Positions 54,301 through 64,000 of a stretch of DNA of 64,000 bases are shown here, in pieces. Under the pieces are notes generated by a model. The model did not search any database. It worked only from the letters and a program-made list of their open reading frames with translations, and had not been told where the DNA came from. The DNA comes from Varanus komodoensis (Eukaryota; Chordata; Lepidosauria; Squamata; Varanidae). Within the stretch, counting starts at the first letter, position 1; each line of letters starts with the position of its first letter. Both the position numbers and the translations under genes were made by a program. The stretch spans positions 15,428,417 through 15,492,416 of the forward strand of contig NW_025335761.1 in the NCBI RefSeq assembly GCF_004798865.1, in the 5' to 3' direction.

Positions 54301-57300
54301 ACTAACTTAGGTACCAGCATTGAAGATATTGGCCTGGAAAATAAAGACGAACCATTTGAAATCACACCTGCTGGCTGACATAATGCATTCATTATTTTGT
54401 GCTGCCTGTTATTCAGAGCAGGGTGGGGCAACTTGTGCCTTCCAGATGTTTTCTCCTGCATCTCCCATCGTGGCTGTGCTGACAAGGGCTGATGGGAATT
54501 GTAGGCGAAAACATCTGGAGGATTTTGCTCAGCCCTGATATTGTGGATACATATACGTAGACATTAAACATTTAAGTCTTAACATTTGTTGTTGTGATTT
54601 CAGAGTTGATTAGCACAGACCCTTTTATTGTAAAGCTACAATTTGAACCTGCTGGGCGCCCTGAATCTAAAGTGGATTATTACTTGACAGTCAAAGAGAA
54701 TCTGTGCGTTGTGTGTGGCAAAAGAGAATCGTATATTCGGTGAGTTCTCCAGTAAGCCAGTTGTGGTACTTTTATCTAGTAGGGTGAAATTGAAAGTGAG
54801 CTTGCCCAGAGCTTTTGTTGTGTTGCACTTATTGAAGAAATAAAAATAGCACTCTGTGAATATGCTTGAAAATAAGGTCCTATCATGCAAATATGTATGT
54901 CTCATTGGGTGCTATGGAGCATTGATACATTTAATGAATCACAACAGTTAAGATTTGAAATTGTTATTTGACAGCTATATAATGATCCATAATTTGCAAT
55001 AACAGGCAGATTAATAAATATGAACTGTGCAATCAGAGTGTGAAACAAATGATCAAAGATCAATAAGTGGATTGCATGCTTAATGAACTTGTCGATACTA
55101 CGCACATCTAGACATTGCTGTACTGTCTCATACATTGTGCTATATATACATTAACACTTAATTGTTACATATCTGTTTACAAAACTATTTCCACTAGCCC
55201 ATCCTTACCCATCTGTTAAAAGACAATGTGTGGCAAGTTTCCAGAGGAAGGAGTGATACAGCCACACAGTGAACTGCCTCTCCAGACTAATTTAAAATGT
55301 CAAGGACCCAATACTAGCAAATCCAGGACACGTAAAAGGGGTACTGTTCAGTCGGCTAGTGCTTCCAGGTTGCACTAAGCCAATCATATGGCATAAATGT
55401 TGCACCCCAAATGGGGGCTTTTTGGCATGTCACCCCAAACCTGCACTGACTGTGCTCTGGGCCTCTAGCAAAAGCAAGGCAGTCTTTGCTCAACTCGGGT
55501 TCCTTTGCATTGGCCCGTGGAGCAAGGGTGGAGCTGGTCTCCAGGAATGGTGTCTTGCTGGGGGCTGTGGAGTGCGCTTGTGGCTGAGATGGGAGCCTAT
55601 AAACTGCCTGTTCTTCCCTCATCTGCTGTTTTTTATCTCAAGCATTTATATCTCATTTTTCTTTTACTAGCATGCCTAAGATAGCTATTGGCCAAAACAT
55701 AATGAAATGTGCAAAGCCATAGCTAACACAGAAGCTCAAAATTAGCACCAGATAAACTAACAGCACAGTCTTTTTCATGTTTGCTCATAAGTATGTCCCA
55801 CTGAGTTGAGATGGGACTTATTCCAAGGTAAGTGGGTGTCCAATGGCAGCCTGGTGAGTGCATCAGATCAGCCATCACTAGGCAGCATGAGGCCTAGTGA
55901 GGCTTTGGGCTCACCATTCCCAACCCTATATTTCCCCAACAGAAAAAACATAGTCCCACACGAGTATCGGAAACACTTCCCCATCCAGATGAAGGACCAC
56001 AATTCCCATGACGTGCTCCTCCTCTGCACCACCTGTCATGCTGTCTCCAATTACCATGACAACCATCTCAAGCTGCAGCTGGCCGAGGAATTTGGTGCCC
56101 CCCTTGGCTGTGAGGAGGGCGTGCGCCTGCTTGAAGATCCCATCCGCAGGCAAGTCCGTTCAGGGGCTCGGGCGCTCTTGAATGCGGACAGCTTGCCTGA
56201 TCCTAGGAAAGAGGAGTTGTTGCAGGTGGTCAAGGACTACTTTAACTCCACAACCATTTCCCCAGAGATGCTACAGGAAGCAGCTGGACTGGAGACCAGG
56301 TACAGGTGGAGGGTGGTGACTTAAAAGCTGGACATCTCTGTGCCTAGATTAAATTGGGCCTGGAGAACTTCAGACAGGGGTGGTTCCCATCCCTAGTAGC
56401 TTCTCATTCCTGCCTTTTCTTTGTAGCATCTTCAGGGTCTTTTTTCTGTGGCTCCAGCCTTCTTTTGACTAGCCCCAGACTGTTTTCATGCATCTGTCAG
56501 CTGGGACTTTGCCTAGGGTCTGGCTTAGGAGGGCTTCTCCAGCAGAGGAACCTACTATGAACATTGGTCTTAGTATAATGAGTGAAGGGAGAGAGAGAAT
56601 GAGTTTGTACTAAAGAAATACATTCAAGCCACAAAGAGGGAGAGAAAGTGTTATCTGATTCTTTTTGTCTTCATGTTGTATTAAATGGGCTGCCCCCCCT
56701 TTCTCTCTCTCTCAATCTCTCTCTCTCTCTTTCTTTCTTGACTCCAAATGGAATGCCAGCTTTATCTCTGTCCTTGGCATGAGATCTGCAACAAATGTTG
56801 TAGTATGGAGAATTGCTGTTCAGCCAGCCACAATCTTTTCCAGCACACTCTTCCATTCCCTCTTGGATTTTCCATTCTCCACCCAACAACAGACAGCAGC
56901 ATTCTGTGCCCACTGAGCAAGGTCAGACCTCGCATAGCTGTTTTTGGCATTCCCTACTTAAGGTTGCCATGCCTGAAGAATATTCACACTGCAGCAAACC
57001 TCTTGATAGCCTCCTCTTGTGTGCGGATAATGCTGGCTTGCCTGCACAAGGATGGTGTTTGCTATCAGCATATAACTTTGTTAATTGGGCTTCAAGTTGA
57101 CCTATCTGTCCTGGCTTCTCACAAGAAATTCTGGCCTCTCAAAAACTCTCAGACTTCTGTTCTGTACCCCACTTTCTTGCAGTACTTCATATCCTATGGT
57201 CTCCAGTGAGCAGGCATTATGACATTTAGTGACACCAATGTCAATTTGTAGATCAGAGAAGACTTTCTAGAACTAACTTGTGAGTCATTTTGAGGAGTTT

Positions 57301-57606
57301 GCAGCTGGAAGGTCAACACATAACGGTGGTTCGGGATTCTTTGAAGTCCTGCGCTTGTCTGAATTCAAGTTTTGTTTCTGCCCTTTCAGGATTTTTAATG
57401 AGAGCTACGTGCCACATGGCCTGAAAGTGGTGCAGTGTTTTGCACAAGGGGGCCTGTGCTCCCTCATGCAGCTGGAGAGACGTTGGCGCCAGCACTTCCT
57501 GGATGTGATGCAGCCCAAGCATCTCCCAAAGCAGTGGTCTGTTGATCACAACCATGACAAGTTGATCAGAAAATATGGAGAGGATCTCCAGGTTGAACTC
57601 TCATGA
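44999..57606 (+). CDS. EXD2: EXD2, exonuclease 3'-5' domain-containing protein 2 (complete, eight coding exons)
   Basis: EXD2 is a membrane-anchored mitochondrial and nuclear nuclease of the DEDDy class, linked to DNA end resection and mitochondrial translation. Joining 44999-45328, 47583-47842, 48683-48809, 50857-51179, 52550-52656, 54604-54739, 55943-56299 and 57390-57606 gives 1857 bases: 618 residues plus stop, against 621 in human as I recall. Every junction is GT-AG and in phase. A hydrophobic anchor spans residues 7-27. Exonuclease motif I is D107-C-E109 in LGIDCEW, the likely motif II Asp is D171 in VGVGCWEDACKLL, and motif III is Y242-A-A-R-D246. The C-terminal HNH-like domain has C417xxC420 and C456xxC459 with H434, H439 and H447. 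All catalytic positions look intact. Start chosen by alignment to the family N-terminus; A at -3. Confidence 0.97.
45819..45952. repeat. Palindromic hAT-like MITE, family 3
   Basis: Begins TAGCCTTCCCCAAGCTGGCA and ends in the inverse (GTTTGGAGAAGCTA). The arms are CCAGATGGGTGAGACTGTGA-like and AGCAGTTGTAGTCCAACACA. It matches a common amniote foldback repeat with TAGCCTTCCCCAACCTGGTG ends. Confidence 0.7.
46326..46570 (+). mobile_element. Sauria-type tRNA SINE
   Basis: Head AAGTGTGGTGTAGTGGTTAA (A-box) and GGGTTTGAGTCCCC (B-box). Then GCCAACTGGGTGACTTTGGG, CCTACCTCACAGGGTTGTTG, GTAAGCTGCCTTAAGCCC, GGATATAAATCGAATAAATA and an AAAC-type tail. Best-preserved copy in the window. Confidence 0.92.
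46571..46645 (-). repeat. 5S rRNA-like fragment next to the SINE
   Basis: GGTACCCGGGCAGTTTCCCA and GACCCACTTAGCTTCAGCAG align to antisense 5S rRNA. It reaches further toward the 5S 3' end than the other copies. Opposite in orientation to the adjacent SINE. Confidence 0.6.
46861..46930. repeat. Foldback MITE, family 1, one arm
   Basis: AGGGTGCAATCCTATGTAAG, TTTAGACAGAAAAGCGACCT and GCAACTCCCAGCATATCCCA form the left half. The right arm is absent. Confidence 0.7.
47277..47495 (-). mobile_element. Sauria-type tRNA SINE
   Basis: Minus strand: head near 47495-47440 with GGGAGACTGGAGTTCTAGTC (B-box-like), then ACTGAGTGACTTTGAGCCAG, CCTAACCTACCACACAGGGT, GGTGGGATATAAGTGTAACA and an AATC tail (ATTGATTGATTG on the plus strand). 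It ends about 90 bases before the EXD2 exon at 47583. Confidence 0.82.
47583..47842 (+). CDS. EXD2: EXD2 second coding exon
   Basis: 260 bases encoding VSAEGKKAKPVSLLQMASFS through DLRYLAMRQ plus two bases. Carries exonuclease motif II. Acceptor TTGCTAG precedes it and donor GTGGGC follows. Confidence 0.96.
48195..48612 (-). mobile_element. L2-like LINE 3' end
   Basis: Plus-strand GGAGCAGGTTCCAGAGATGG and TTCATTAGTGGGATGGTTCC are the reverse of the L2-like C-terminal block. An AT-rich UTR and an AATAAATAAATGG-type tail follow to the left. Confidence 0.65.
48683..48809 (+). CDS. EXD2: EXD2 third coding exon
   Basis: 127 bases encoding KALPQNGLSLKSLAERILNY, then SLDKSLHLCCSNWEAEQLTQ and DQ. 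It was not in any long plus-strand open frame, but it fits the family sequence and both phases exactly. Acceptor TTAAAG lacks a strong pyrimidine tract next to it and donor GTTTGT is weak. Both are acceptable because the protein match is unambiguous. Confidence 0.95.
49241..49370. repeat. Palindromic hAT-like MITE
   Basis: CAGCGGTGGGCAACTTG at the left and CAAGTTGCCCACTG at the right are inverted ends. The internal arm GACATCTGGATGGCAAC pairs with diverged sequence on the left. Confidence 0.7.
49758..50382 (+). mobile_element. Solo LTR of an LTR retroelement (fossil)
   Basis: A 625-bp block is flanked by the 5-bp direct repeat CATAG (49753-49757 and 50383-50387). A poly(A) signal AATAAA (50311-50316) lies about 70 bases before the end, the order expected for U3-R-U5 of an LTR. 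No internal retroviral or Gypsy coding region lies next to it, so it is a solo LTR. The 5-bp duplication fits Gypsy or ERV families. Family and age cannot be fixed without a consensus. It is inactive by itself. Confidence 0.65.
49903..50055 (+). repeat. 39-bp minisatellite, about four units, inside the LTR
   Basis: Units start at 49903 (GAGCAAATAGCTCCCCCACG), 49942 (GAACAAATAGCCTCATCACG), 49981 (GAACGAGAGGCTTCTCCTCA) and 50020 (GAGCAAGATGCCCCCTCCCA). The period is exactly 39 for the first three. A diverged partial unit may precede. Confidence 0.8.
50664..50777. repeat. Foldback MITE, family 1
   Basis: Starts AGGGAGCAATAGTATGCATA and ends ACATGCATAGGGCTGCGCCCT in outline. Arms CTCTCAGCATGGTTTGCTGG and GCAATGCTGGGAGTTATATT. 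It lies 80 bases before the EXD2 exon at 50857. Confidence 0.8.
50857..51179 (+). CDS. EXD2: EXD2 fourth coding exon
   Basis: 323 bases starting IAYAARDAQVSVALFLHLLR (motif III) and ending DPRKHKRKPLGAGYSA plus two bases. Includes a low-complexity polar linker (residues about 290-335) between the nuclease domains. Acceptor TCCTCAG, donor GTAGAT. Confidence 0.96.
51180..52549. other. EXD2 intron, largely unclassified
   Basis: A degenerate family 2 foldback lies near 52315-52380 (AAGTACAATGGGACTTGCTC, CTAGGATAAT). Nothing else is recognised. Confidence 0.5.
52550..52656 (+). CDS. EXD2: EXD2 fifth coding exon
   Basis: 107 bases encoding KSPLYDNCFLHAPDGQPLCT, then CDRKKAQWYLDKGIG. Acceptor TTTCACAG, donor GTTTGT. 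Confidence 0.96.
52785..52870 (-). repeat. 5S rRNA-derived repeat
   Basis: AAGTCACCCATCCAGATTTC, AACCAGGCCCGACCCTGCTT and GGCTTCCAAGATTAGGCATG are antisense 5S rRNA. The same edition of the sequence is seen at 34189 and 40952. The body and tail are mostly missing. Confidence 0.75.
52930..52985. repeat. hAT-like foldback MITE fragment, family 3
   Basis: CCAGCCAGCATGGTCAGTGG and AGCACATCTGGAGGGTTCCA match the centre and right arm of the family 3 foldback. Confidence 0.5.
53513..54239 (-). mobile_element. hAT transposon derivative, copy 2, inverted
   Basis: Ends CAGGGGTCGGCAACCTTTAA (left) and CGGGTTGCCGACCCCTG (right). Flanked by CTCTAGGC (53505-53512) and CTCTAGGG (54240-54247), an 8-bp duplication with one difference. 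Same family as 13681-14821 but about 410 bp shorter and in the opposite orientation. It keeps the same transposase start and the same first deletion junction (near 53890-53810). Confidence 0.93.
54419..54537. repeat. Palindromic hAT-like MITE
   Basis: CAGGGTGGGGCAACTTGTGC at the left, with arms CTTCCAGATGTTTTCTCCTG and GGCGAAAACATCTGGAGGAT, and a CTCAGCCCTG right end. It ends 66 bases before the EXD2 exon at 54604. Confidence 0.75.
54604..54739 (+). CDS. EXD2: EXD2 sixth coding exon
   Basis: 136 bases encoding ELISTDPFIVKLQFEPAGRP through VKENLCVVCGKRESYI. Contains the first CxxC of the HNH-like domain. Acceptor GATTTCAG, donor GTGAGT. Confidence 0.96.
54740..55942. other. EXD2 intron, largely unclassified
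   Basis: A family 2 foldback lies at 55765-55830 (CATAAGTATGTCCCACTGAG, GATGGGACTTATTCCAAGGT). Otherwise nothing callable. Confidence 0.55.
55943..56299 (+). CDS. EXD2: EXD2 seventh coding exon
   Basis: 357 bases encoding KNIVPHEYRKHFPIQMKDHN, then SHDVLLLCTTCHAVSNYHDN through EMLQEAAGLET. Holds the histidines and second CxxC of the HNH-like domain. Acceptor CCCCAACAG, donor GTACAG. Confidence 0.97.
56300..57389. other. EXD2 last intron with a CT-rich tract
   Basis: A CT/TTTC microsatellite at 56694-56740. Open frames across 56665-57209 show no recognisable protein. Confidence 0.6.
57390..57606 (+). CDS. EXD2: EXD2 last coding exon
   Basis: Encodes IFNESYVPHGLKVVQCFAQG through KYGEDLQVELS and stop TGA at 57604-57606. 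Acceptor CCCTTTCAG. Confidence 0.97.
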
Positions 57607-57830
57607 TGGTTGGCGCTTCCAGAAGAAGGATAAACAGACTGGGTGATGGACTTGGAAAAATTAACTGAAGCCTCTTGCTTTCTTTTAGACTCCCATGTTG
57701 TACGGGCATGTTAATGCTCAGATTTCCTGTTGCTTAGAAATTGTTCTCACTGTCCATTGGCAAAACTGTTGTAAGGTTAACACATTTTAAATGAATTTTT
57801 AATTAAAATTTGAATGGATGTCATCTCTGT
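57607..57830 (+). terminator. EXD2: EXD2 3' UTR and probable poly(A) signal
   Basis: ATTAAA at 57802-57807, a known variant of AATAAA, is followed by a T/GT-rich stretch (57819-57840). That gives a short 3' UTR of about 220 bases. Longer isoforms are possible. Confidence 0.5.
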
Positions 57831-60800
57831 TCTTGCTATTTAGGGCATGATAGCAAGATTCTCATTAGGAAGGACCACTTCCATGAAGGCCATCAAGCTG
57901 AGGAAGCATATTGTCACCATGCTGGTTCTAGTCACCATACCGGGCTGCAATCTGCCTTCTTTGCTTTACTTTGGAGAAGGAAAGAAAACAGGCTAGACTG
58001 ATGCTAAGGGGCATGATAGATTTGGTGCTACCAGATACTTCAGTATCCTACCCAAGAGCTTTGAAGACCTCAGCCAACGAAGATCTAGCACCCTCTGGAA
58101 AGTAGCAACCTGACACTGGTTAAGAGACTGTCCAGGGATTTTCAGACGGCATTCCTAAGTCATAAAAACAGTTTTAAGAAGAGCACTACATTATTGCATA
58201 GAGGTATTAGATGCACAAATTAGAGGGGTGGAGACATGCTTAGTCTGTTGGCCACCTGTCATCTTGGTACGCCATCCTCCACATCCTGTTGGATTCTTTG
58301 GGTTCGATCCACCCATCTCGCAACCCCCAAAATGTGAATGACTGTAAGTGCCACTTGGGCATGGTTGGTGTCTTCAGACACAGGCGTTTCTGCCACATCA
58401 CAGGCCTGGCACCCAGTGGGTGCCTTGGGCCTTTAGGGTGCTTTTCTCAGAGCCACAAGGTGATTTGGATGAACTGGTTTATTTCTGATCTATTTTGTTT
58501 TCACATGTGTCTGCTTATAAATGTATTTCATCCTGTTTCCATGTTAATTTGCAGTTGTTTTAATCTACAAGTCTAAATACACATTTTGAACATATTTTCT
58601 CAAAAGATGCAGTTAAACAATTTAATCTTGAAGTACATATTTTTGATACTTAGCCAGAAATGTATTGTAAGTTTAGGAAAAAGGTGAAATCTGTTGAATA
58701 GCTGCAGTCCGATCTGCACATTCACCTAAGAGGTGCAGAATAGATCAATTCACATCAGAACTTACAAAGATCAAATTCCTTAAGCTTCTCTAGCCAAAGA
58801 GAGTTGCAGCTGGGGGTGAGGGCAGAAACATGTGCAATGAGGGCAGGAACAACCCATCTCATGCACAGGGAGAAAAGTATTTCTGCTGACTTAAATGGAT
58901 TTGAACCCAAACTCATGCTTTCTGATTATTTCGGGTGAAAAGTCAGACTGCTGCCTGACTTTTCATAATCGCTGTAGCTCTTTTCCCCCTTTCCCATTGT
59001 TCAGGTTGTGCAGATAAATGAGCCTTCTATTTTGATTGAAACTGAATCAAGATATTACAAAAACATATAATTTCTATCTTAACTTCATAAATAAGAGGGG
59101 ATATGTTTCATAATCTCCTTCTCATAGTATTCTTCCCCTATCCCTTGACTTTGCTTCAGAGTAGAATGTTTTACCCGCTTGGCGCTGATTCTGAAAATAA
59201 TGCAAAGTCGATCAGTCACTAGATGGCAGAATGTTGCAATGAATACAAAGAGAGGACCCGCTATCAAAAGCAATAGGCTACAGGGAAGCTCTCCCTCGAC
59301 CTTGTATGGATGCTGTCTGCTACTTTTCTTGCATGGGTTGGAAATGCATTTTTCTGCCTCAAGGAGTGTAACCCTCTTTGTGGCCATACTGGGGTATGCT
59401 GCCCCTGGAGAGATGATGGGATTTGCTGTCAACACATCTGGATCATATCAGGTTGTAGAAGATTACTCTGGAGCTTTTCTCTCAGGATGTCAGTCCTGTG
59501 AGTTTCACGAAGACATTGAATGGTACATCCACTAGGACACTTCTTGTCAAATTATCTACAGGCTGCCATCTCTTGATCTAGAAAATCTAGGTCCTTCCCT
59601 GCTCCTCCAGCTTCCAAATACTTCCCAGACCAGGTGCTACAATATCCTAGTACCTCATGATACTGAATTAACTTGCAGATGAATCAGGAAGGTTCTGTTC
59701 AAGTTTTGTATCACACTAGTTCTGTATCATCCAAGTTTAGGATGCCCAAAATAAAAATGATTCAGCAATTTGGAGCCGAGGGTAACATAATTAGAGAGGT
59801 TAAAGATTGAATCACAGGTGACAGACAGCCTGTTCTTGGATGCTAGTGGGGTGCAGCAGATGGACTAGAAGGAACCTGGGCCCTTAGGGGACAGGGTCAT
59901 GGATCCATGGAGCTCTGCCTTTGAGCTGAGCGACCACCTACGCCCATGAGCAGTGATATTTCAAGAAGCTGGCCAGAACAATCAGTATGAGAAGAAGTGT
60001 TCAAATGCAGAGGAAGGCTCCTTGTGATGAAGGCCTTCTCCTGAGCAGGACTCTTCTCATGAGAAGGACCTTCCAGAAGCCTCTGAGGTTCTGCAGCTGA
60101 GCCTTGGGTGGAGTTGGGCACTTTCTGCATACAAGCATAGTTCTCAGCCAGAAGGCTTGCTAACTAATGTCTTTGTTCCTGATCTCCTTGCATTGGATTA
60201 CTTAGTCCTCCTGCCACCAAAGTTTCTGTGAGCAGAACCTAGCTTGTTGAGTAACTTTGCATGTGGATTCTTCTTTGTCTGATGCTGTACTTCTTGCCTG
60301 AAACGTGCTGGCCTGGACTTGAAATTGCTCTGTGACTTTGCAGTTGTACAAATCCTTGTTTGGTGCTGCATTCTGTGTAAGGACATTTTTCAGCCTTGAC
60401 ATTACCCCTTTTCCAGAACAAGAGAAATAAATGCAGATTCCAGGTCCATGTGCTGGTCCAAGTTAAGCCTACTCCTCCACCATTGTTGACTATTTCCCCC
60501 CTCTCTGATTCTATAGCTCCCAGCTTTGGCCTGTCTATTGTATTCTTTTGAATTGCCAATTCCTTTCTGACATGTAGCTTGGATAATGTCAATGGCTGCT
60601 TCTTCCCTCCTGTTCTCCAGACTATTATCACAGCATAAATAATAGCGTTTATGGGTCTCTTGGTGTGCAAACCCAAGCACATTTAGGTGCCAGCCTAGCC
60701 ACCCCTTGCTGGCTATTTCTTGCTGGGTGTTAGAAGCCTTTCCTTCTTTCCAAATGTGCATAGGATTGTGCCTTCAGTACTGAAAATGTGATATGGCAAA

Positions 60801-63800
60801 TTCTGTTCATGACTTAAGGAGTCCTGATGCCTGCTTTCAATAGTACCTGTCATGCATGGATTTTATGGTTCCCTTGACAATTGCCAGGGGTGATGTTTTT
60901 AGTCTGTGGCAGGTCCTCTTAGCATCAAGACTGTGCAGTTGTCTTTTTCCATGAGCCACAATGACTGGTAGCTGTTCCTTCACTATCTTTAAATAATGCT
61001 GAACTTAATTCCAAAGGTCTGAATGCTTCACTAAGAACATATGGCTTGAGTTTGGGAAGGGAGGAGGTGAAGTTGGAAAGTAATTTATTACCTTATATAA
61101 CCACTCAAGAAGTTTCCAAAAATTTATCCTTCAGAAAATAAAGCCAAAACCTGAGGAAACTCTTCCTTGCCATACAAGGCCATGTTTTTAACTGCATCAT
61201 GTGGAATTACAAGGACTAAGGCTGCTAAATTGAAGTTCTTGCTAGAATAGCATATTAGGTAAAAGATTGAAAGCCACTGTTAACAAAAAAAGGAAAGAAA
61301 AAATATATGGAACCTCAGCACATTCGGGAATGTTCTTATAAGAGGTTTTTTCAGGCTTCAAATACATGGCCACCCATCTTGATAGTGCACAATATGAGAG
61401 CTGCACCCCACTATGGTCTCTGCAATATGGCAATAGATCTTGGGATGAGCCTCCCGGATTGCATGTTGCTTCATTAATGACCTACTGCTGCCCCATATTG
61501 CTAAGCATCCATTAAGTGCTTCTGCAGGCAAGCGAGACCTGAGTTTAAACTCAGATTAGTTTCAGCAGTACAGCATTTCACTTTTGTATTTTTCACACCA
61601 TTCTTGCATGGTCTCAATTGTTATTGTTCCTTCCTGATTTGCCCCTATGCTAAGAAAGTTATAGCTGTCTTAGAGCCACATGCTGAGTAAGGAAAGGTGG
61701 AGGAAGCTGCCCTTGAAAAGGTAATGCTATCTAATTAATTCTACCTGGGATAAAATCAGGTAATTTAAGTCCAGAAAAACTCTTGGGCTGGGGGGGAGAA
61801 GAACCCCTCAATGGGAAATGACCCCTTATACAGTACTGTTATGATCTCTGAGATAAGCTGCAGAGACATGAATCATGGCTTAGCACAAAACATGTACAGC
61901 AATCAATATGAATGAAATTCTGACAGTCTTTGGACAAGGAGAATTAACAGTGATGTGTGTTTCAAAGTCAGTGAACTGTACCTCACAGATTCAAACAGAC
62001 TCTAAAACAAACTTCCAAGTTTTATTTAGACAATGGCTCCAACACGGAGCTCTCTCAAAGTGCATCCTCTTTCTTCTCAACCCAGAAGCAAAGGATGTTG
62101 TCCTTTACTATTTCCTGATTTCTCCCAAAAGGCATAATTCATTTGGTATGTACTTTCATATTGTTACAGCTATTCTCTTTTGAGAAAGGGAAAAAATCCT
62201 GATAGTTTATTCAAAGTTTATGCCTTTATTTTTTCATGTGAGTAGATCTCTTGACCATTATCCTGCTTTAACAAACAACTAGCACTAGTTGTATGTGGGG
62301 TTATTTTTGACCCTAGGAGAAAGTACCATTGGCAAAAAACGGGGCTAAGTCTGAAAAGTCTTCATTGTTGCTGGAATTTTCCCTCAGGAGATTTTAATCA
62401 ACATAAGATTTTAATCAACTTGCAGCAATCAGCAAATACAGGAAAAGTAAAGTATAATCCTTCCTGAGGCTATGCAAAGCAAGATAATCTGTATAACAAT
62501 GCTAGGCCAATTGACTTTTCATCTGCATAAGAATACTTTGGCCAACCAAATATAAAAAGTTTTTCCTCAATGGATTTCAGTTCTTTCTGCCAGGAGTTTC
62601 AGCTAAGAATCTTAAATTTAAAAAGAGACCTAGATAATCTGTACCTTTTCTGGCTGCTCCATGGTTTGGAGTAAAAAGTATCCTGCACAGCTATTCCGAT
62701 GGCGATTCTGTGTGTGTGTGTGTACTTTTGCACATGAATCTCTCCTGAAGCATCCTCTGGTGTGTCTCTTCCTGGGTCAGTGCATGGCAAGTGCTCCCTG
62801 CTTATCTGATCCTGCAGGATCCTCTGTTGGTTATTCAAACGTATGGCTTCATTTGATTCTTCTGTTATTTTCCTTAGGTCTCTTCTGCTATGATTGTATG
62901 CTATCATATTGAATTACGGAAATAATCATGGTTGTAGGTGACCAGAAAGCAGTACCACAGTTAGGCTTTGAGAAAGTCCAGGTTATGAAACTGGTAACAC
63001 TACAATTCCGTAACATATTGAATGTGGATAGTGGGTTGATGGAAAATTCAGATGACATTGGCATCAATCAAGGATTCAGAGTGAATTCAGGAAGTGGGAA
63101 AGCTGGGTGAAACAAGATCAGCTCCATTCTCCTGTTTACTTCCCCAAGCAGACTTGCCAATGAAATTGGAGTTCTTTGGTTCTTCCGATGACCTGTCTTC
63201 TTTGCCTAGCCAAAGCACACTCATTTGAGCCAGGACCAGTGTGTCACTGTAACAAAGTTGCCCTTGAGAATGCCCCAGGCGGGGGCTGTTGCTGGCGGGC
63301 TGTCTCTCAAGTGCTGCAACTGTCCACATAGATCAGGTGATGCACCTCCATGCCTCCACAGGTCCTGCAGGGTGACAGAACTCCTTGTGGTTGCTTGGGG
63401 AGAAAACAACCGAATCCCCATGGCGACCCTCTTTGCATCCATATCGCTGTGGAGAACACTTGAAAGCAGCCTTAATGTGTCTGCTGCAACATGCACATCT
63501 TTGCCTGTGTTTTTGTGACGGGCAGAGGGAGAGGTTTTGTTTGCCTGCTGCTCCCCGCATGTCCCTAAAGCACACGGAGGGGCACTCTGCATCCCATAAA
63601 AGCAGCACTCTCTGCCTGAGGCAATGATGAGATCCAGAAATCCAGAGTGGTAGAGATGAAGGAGGTTTAGGGGACTTGGAGAACTAAAGCACTGAGGAGC
63701 CCTGAGGAGCAGAAGTGATAAAAAGATTGGACAGATGGCCTTATTCTCCTCACTGGATGCAAACAGCCTGTGCCACCATCCTGGGGGAGCAGACTTCATG

Positions 63801-64000
63801 TTCAGCAGGAACATTTAATTACTTTGCAGCTGAAAGAACTGTGCTGAAGTAGGGTTTCATCTCACCTTCCCCCCACCCCTCCGTTCACAGGCCTGATACA
63901 CTGCTCCCCTTAATATTCAAGGGCTGGCATTTCAAAAGCAACTGTGCCAAAGGAACTTTATATATTTTTTAATTCTGTCTGCGTGAGATGCTCATATTTC
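57831..64000. other. Gene-free 3' flank of EXD2
   Basis: I find no exon of the neighbour expected from mammals (GALNT16), no RNA gene and few classifiable repeats. Isolated marks are a family 1 MITE end near 60748-60770 (GTGCATAGGATTGTGCCT) and a short GT run near 62710. The sequence is less repeat-rich than 25-41 kb, so it may hold regulatory DNA, which cannot be read from sequence alone. Confidence 0.55.

Noticed and set aside
60239-60682. 147-codon minus-strand frame
   Set aside because: No known motif and no splice or promoter context. Treated as chance.
63221-63814. 197-codon open frame on the minus strand
   Set aside because: No recognisable domain, low-complexity composition, no neighbouring exon-like structure, and overlapping open frames on the other strand. 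Probably chance.
57831-64000. First exon of GALNT16, expected right of EXD2 by synteny
   Set aside because: No frame resembling its N-terminal anchor or catalytic domain is visible. It presumably lies beyond the window.

Overview
The window is vertebrate nuclear DNA, most likely from a squamate reptile (lizard or snake; species not determinable). The evidence is two split genes whose translated exons read almost like the mammalian proteins, and a squamate-type repeat load: BovB, CR1 and L2-like LINEs, Sauria-type tRNA SINEs, 5S rRNA-derived SINEs, a Tc1 relic, hAT derivatives and several families of short palindromic MITEs. Nothing prokaryotic is present.

Left third (1-25.6 kb): the 5' half of DCAF5 lies on the minus strand. 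Five coding exons (25355-25142, 12138-11995, 10911-10875, 9776-9637, 6754-6625) give 221 residues plus a split codon. They contain a WD40 region with two WDIR (WDxR) motifs, as expected for a DDB1-CUL4 substrate receptor. The gene continues past the left edge. Its CpG-rich promoter and leader lie near 25.36-25.65 kb. Its introns carry BovB, CR1 and L2-like copies, a hAT element nested in a SINE, and foldback elements.

Middle (25.6-41.6 kb): intergenic, between divergently transcribed genes. It holds an almost full-length Tc1 relic with roughly 200-bp inverted ends (26447-28113), L2-like LINEs, one of them split by a SINE with a perfect 13-bp target duplication, a CR1-like LINE (34290-36665), and 5S-derived SINEs.

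Right (41.6-57.8 kb): complete EXD2 on the plus strand. A compact promoter carries ETS, YY1 and NRF1-like motifs, a putative noncoding first exon ends at 42057, and eight coding exons encode 618 aa with every splice phase consistent. The product has an N-terminal membrane anchor, a DEDDy 3'-5' exonuclease domain and a C-terminal CxxC...CxxC HNH-like domain. Its introns hold SINEs, MITEs, a solo LTR with a 39-bp internal minisatellite, and a second hAT copy. From 57.8 to 64 kb I see no gene.

The minus-strand DCAF5 / plus-strand EXD2 order matches what I recall of the mammalian arrangement, where GALNT16 follows EXD2. No GALNT16 exon is visible here. I found no new enzymatic or defence system. 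The points most worth a second look are the repeat biology (foldback families, 5S SINEs, nested insertions, minisatellite-bearing LTR) and candidate translational control elements in both host-gene leaders.
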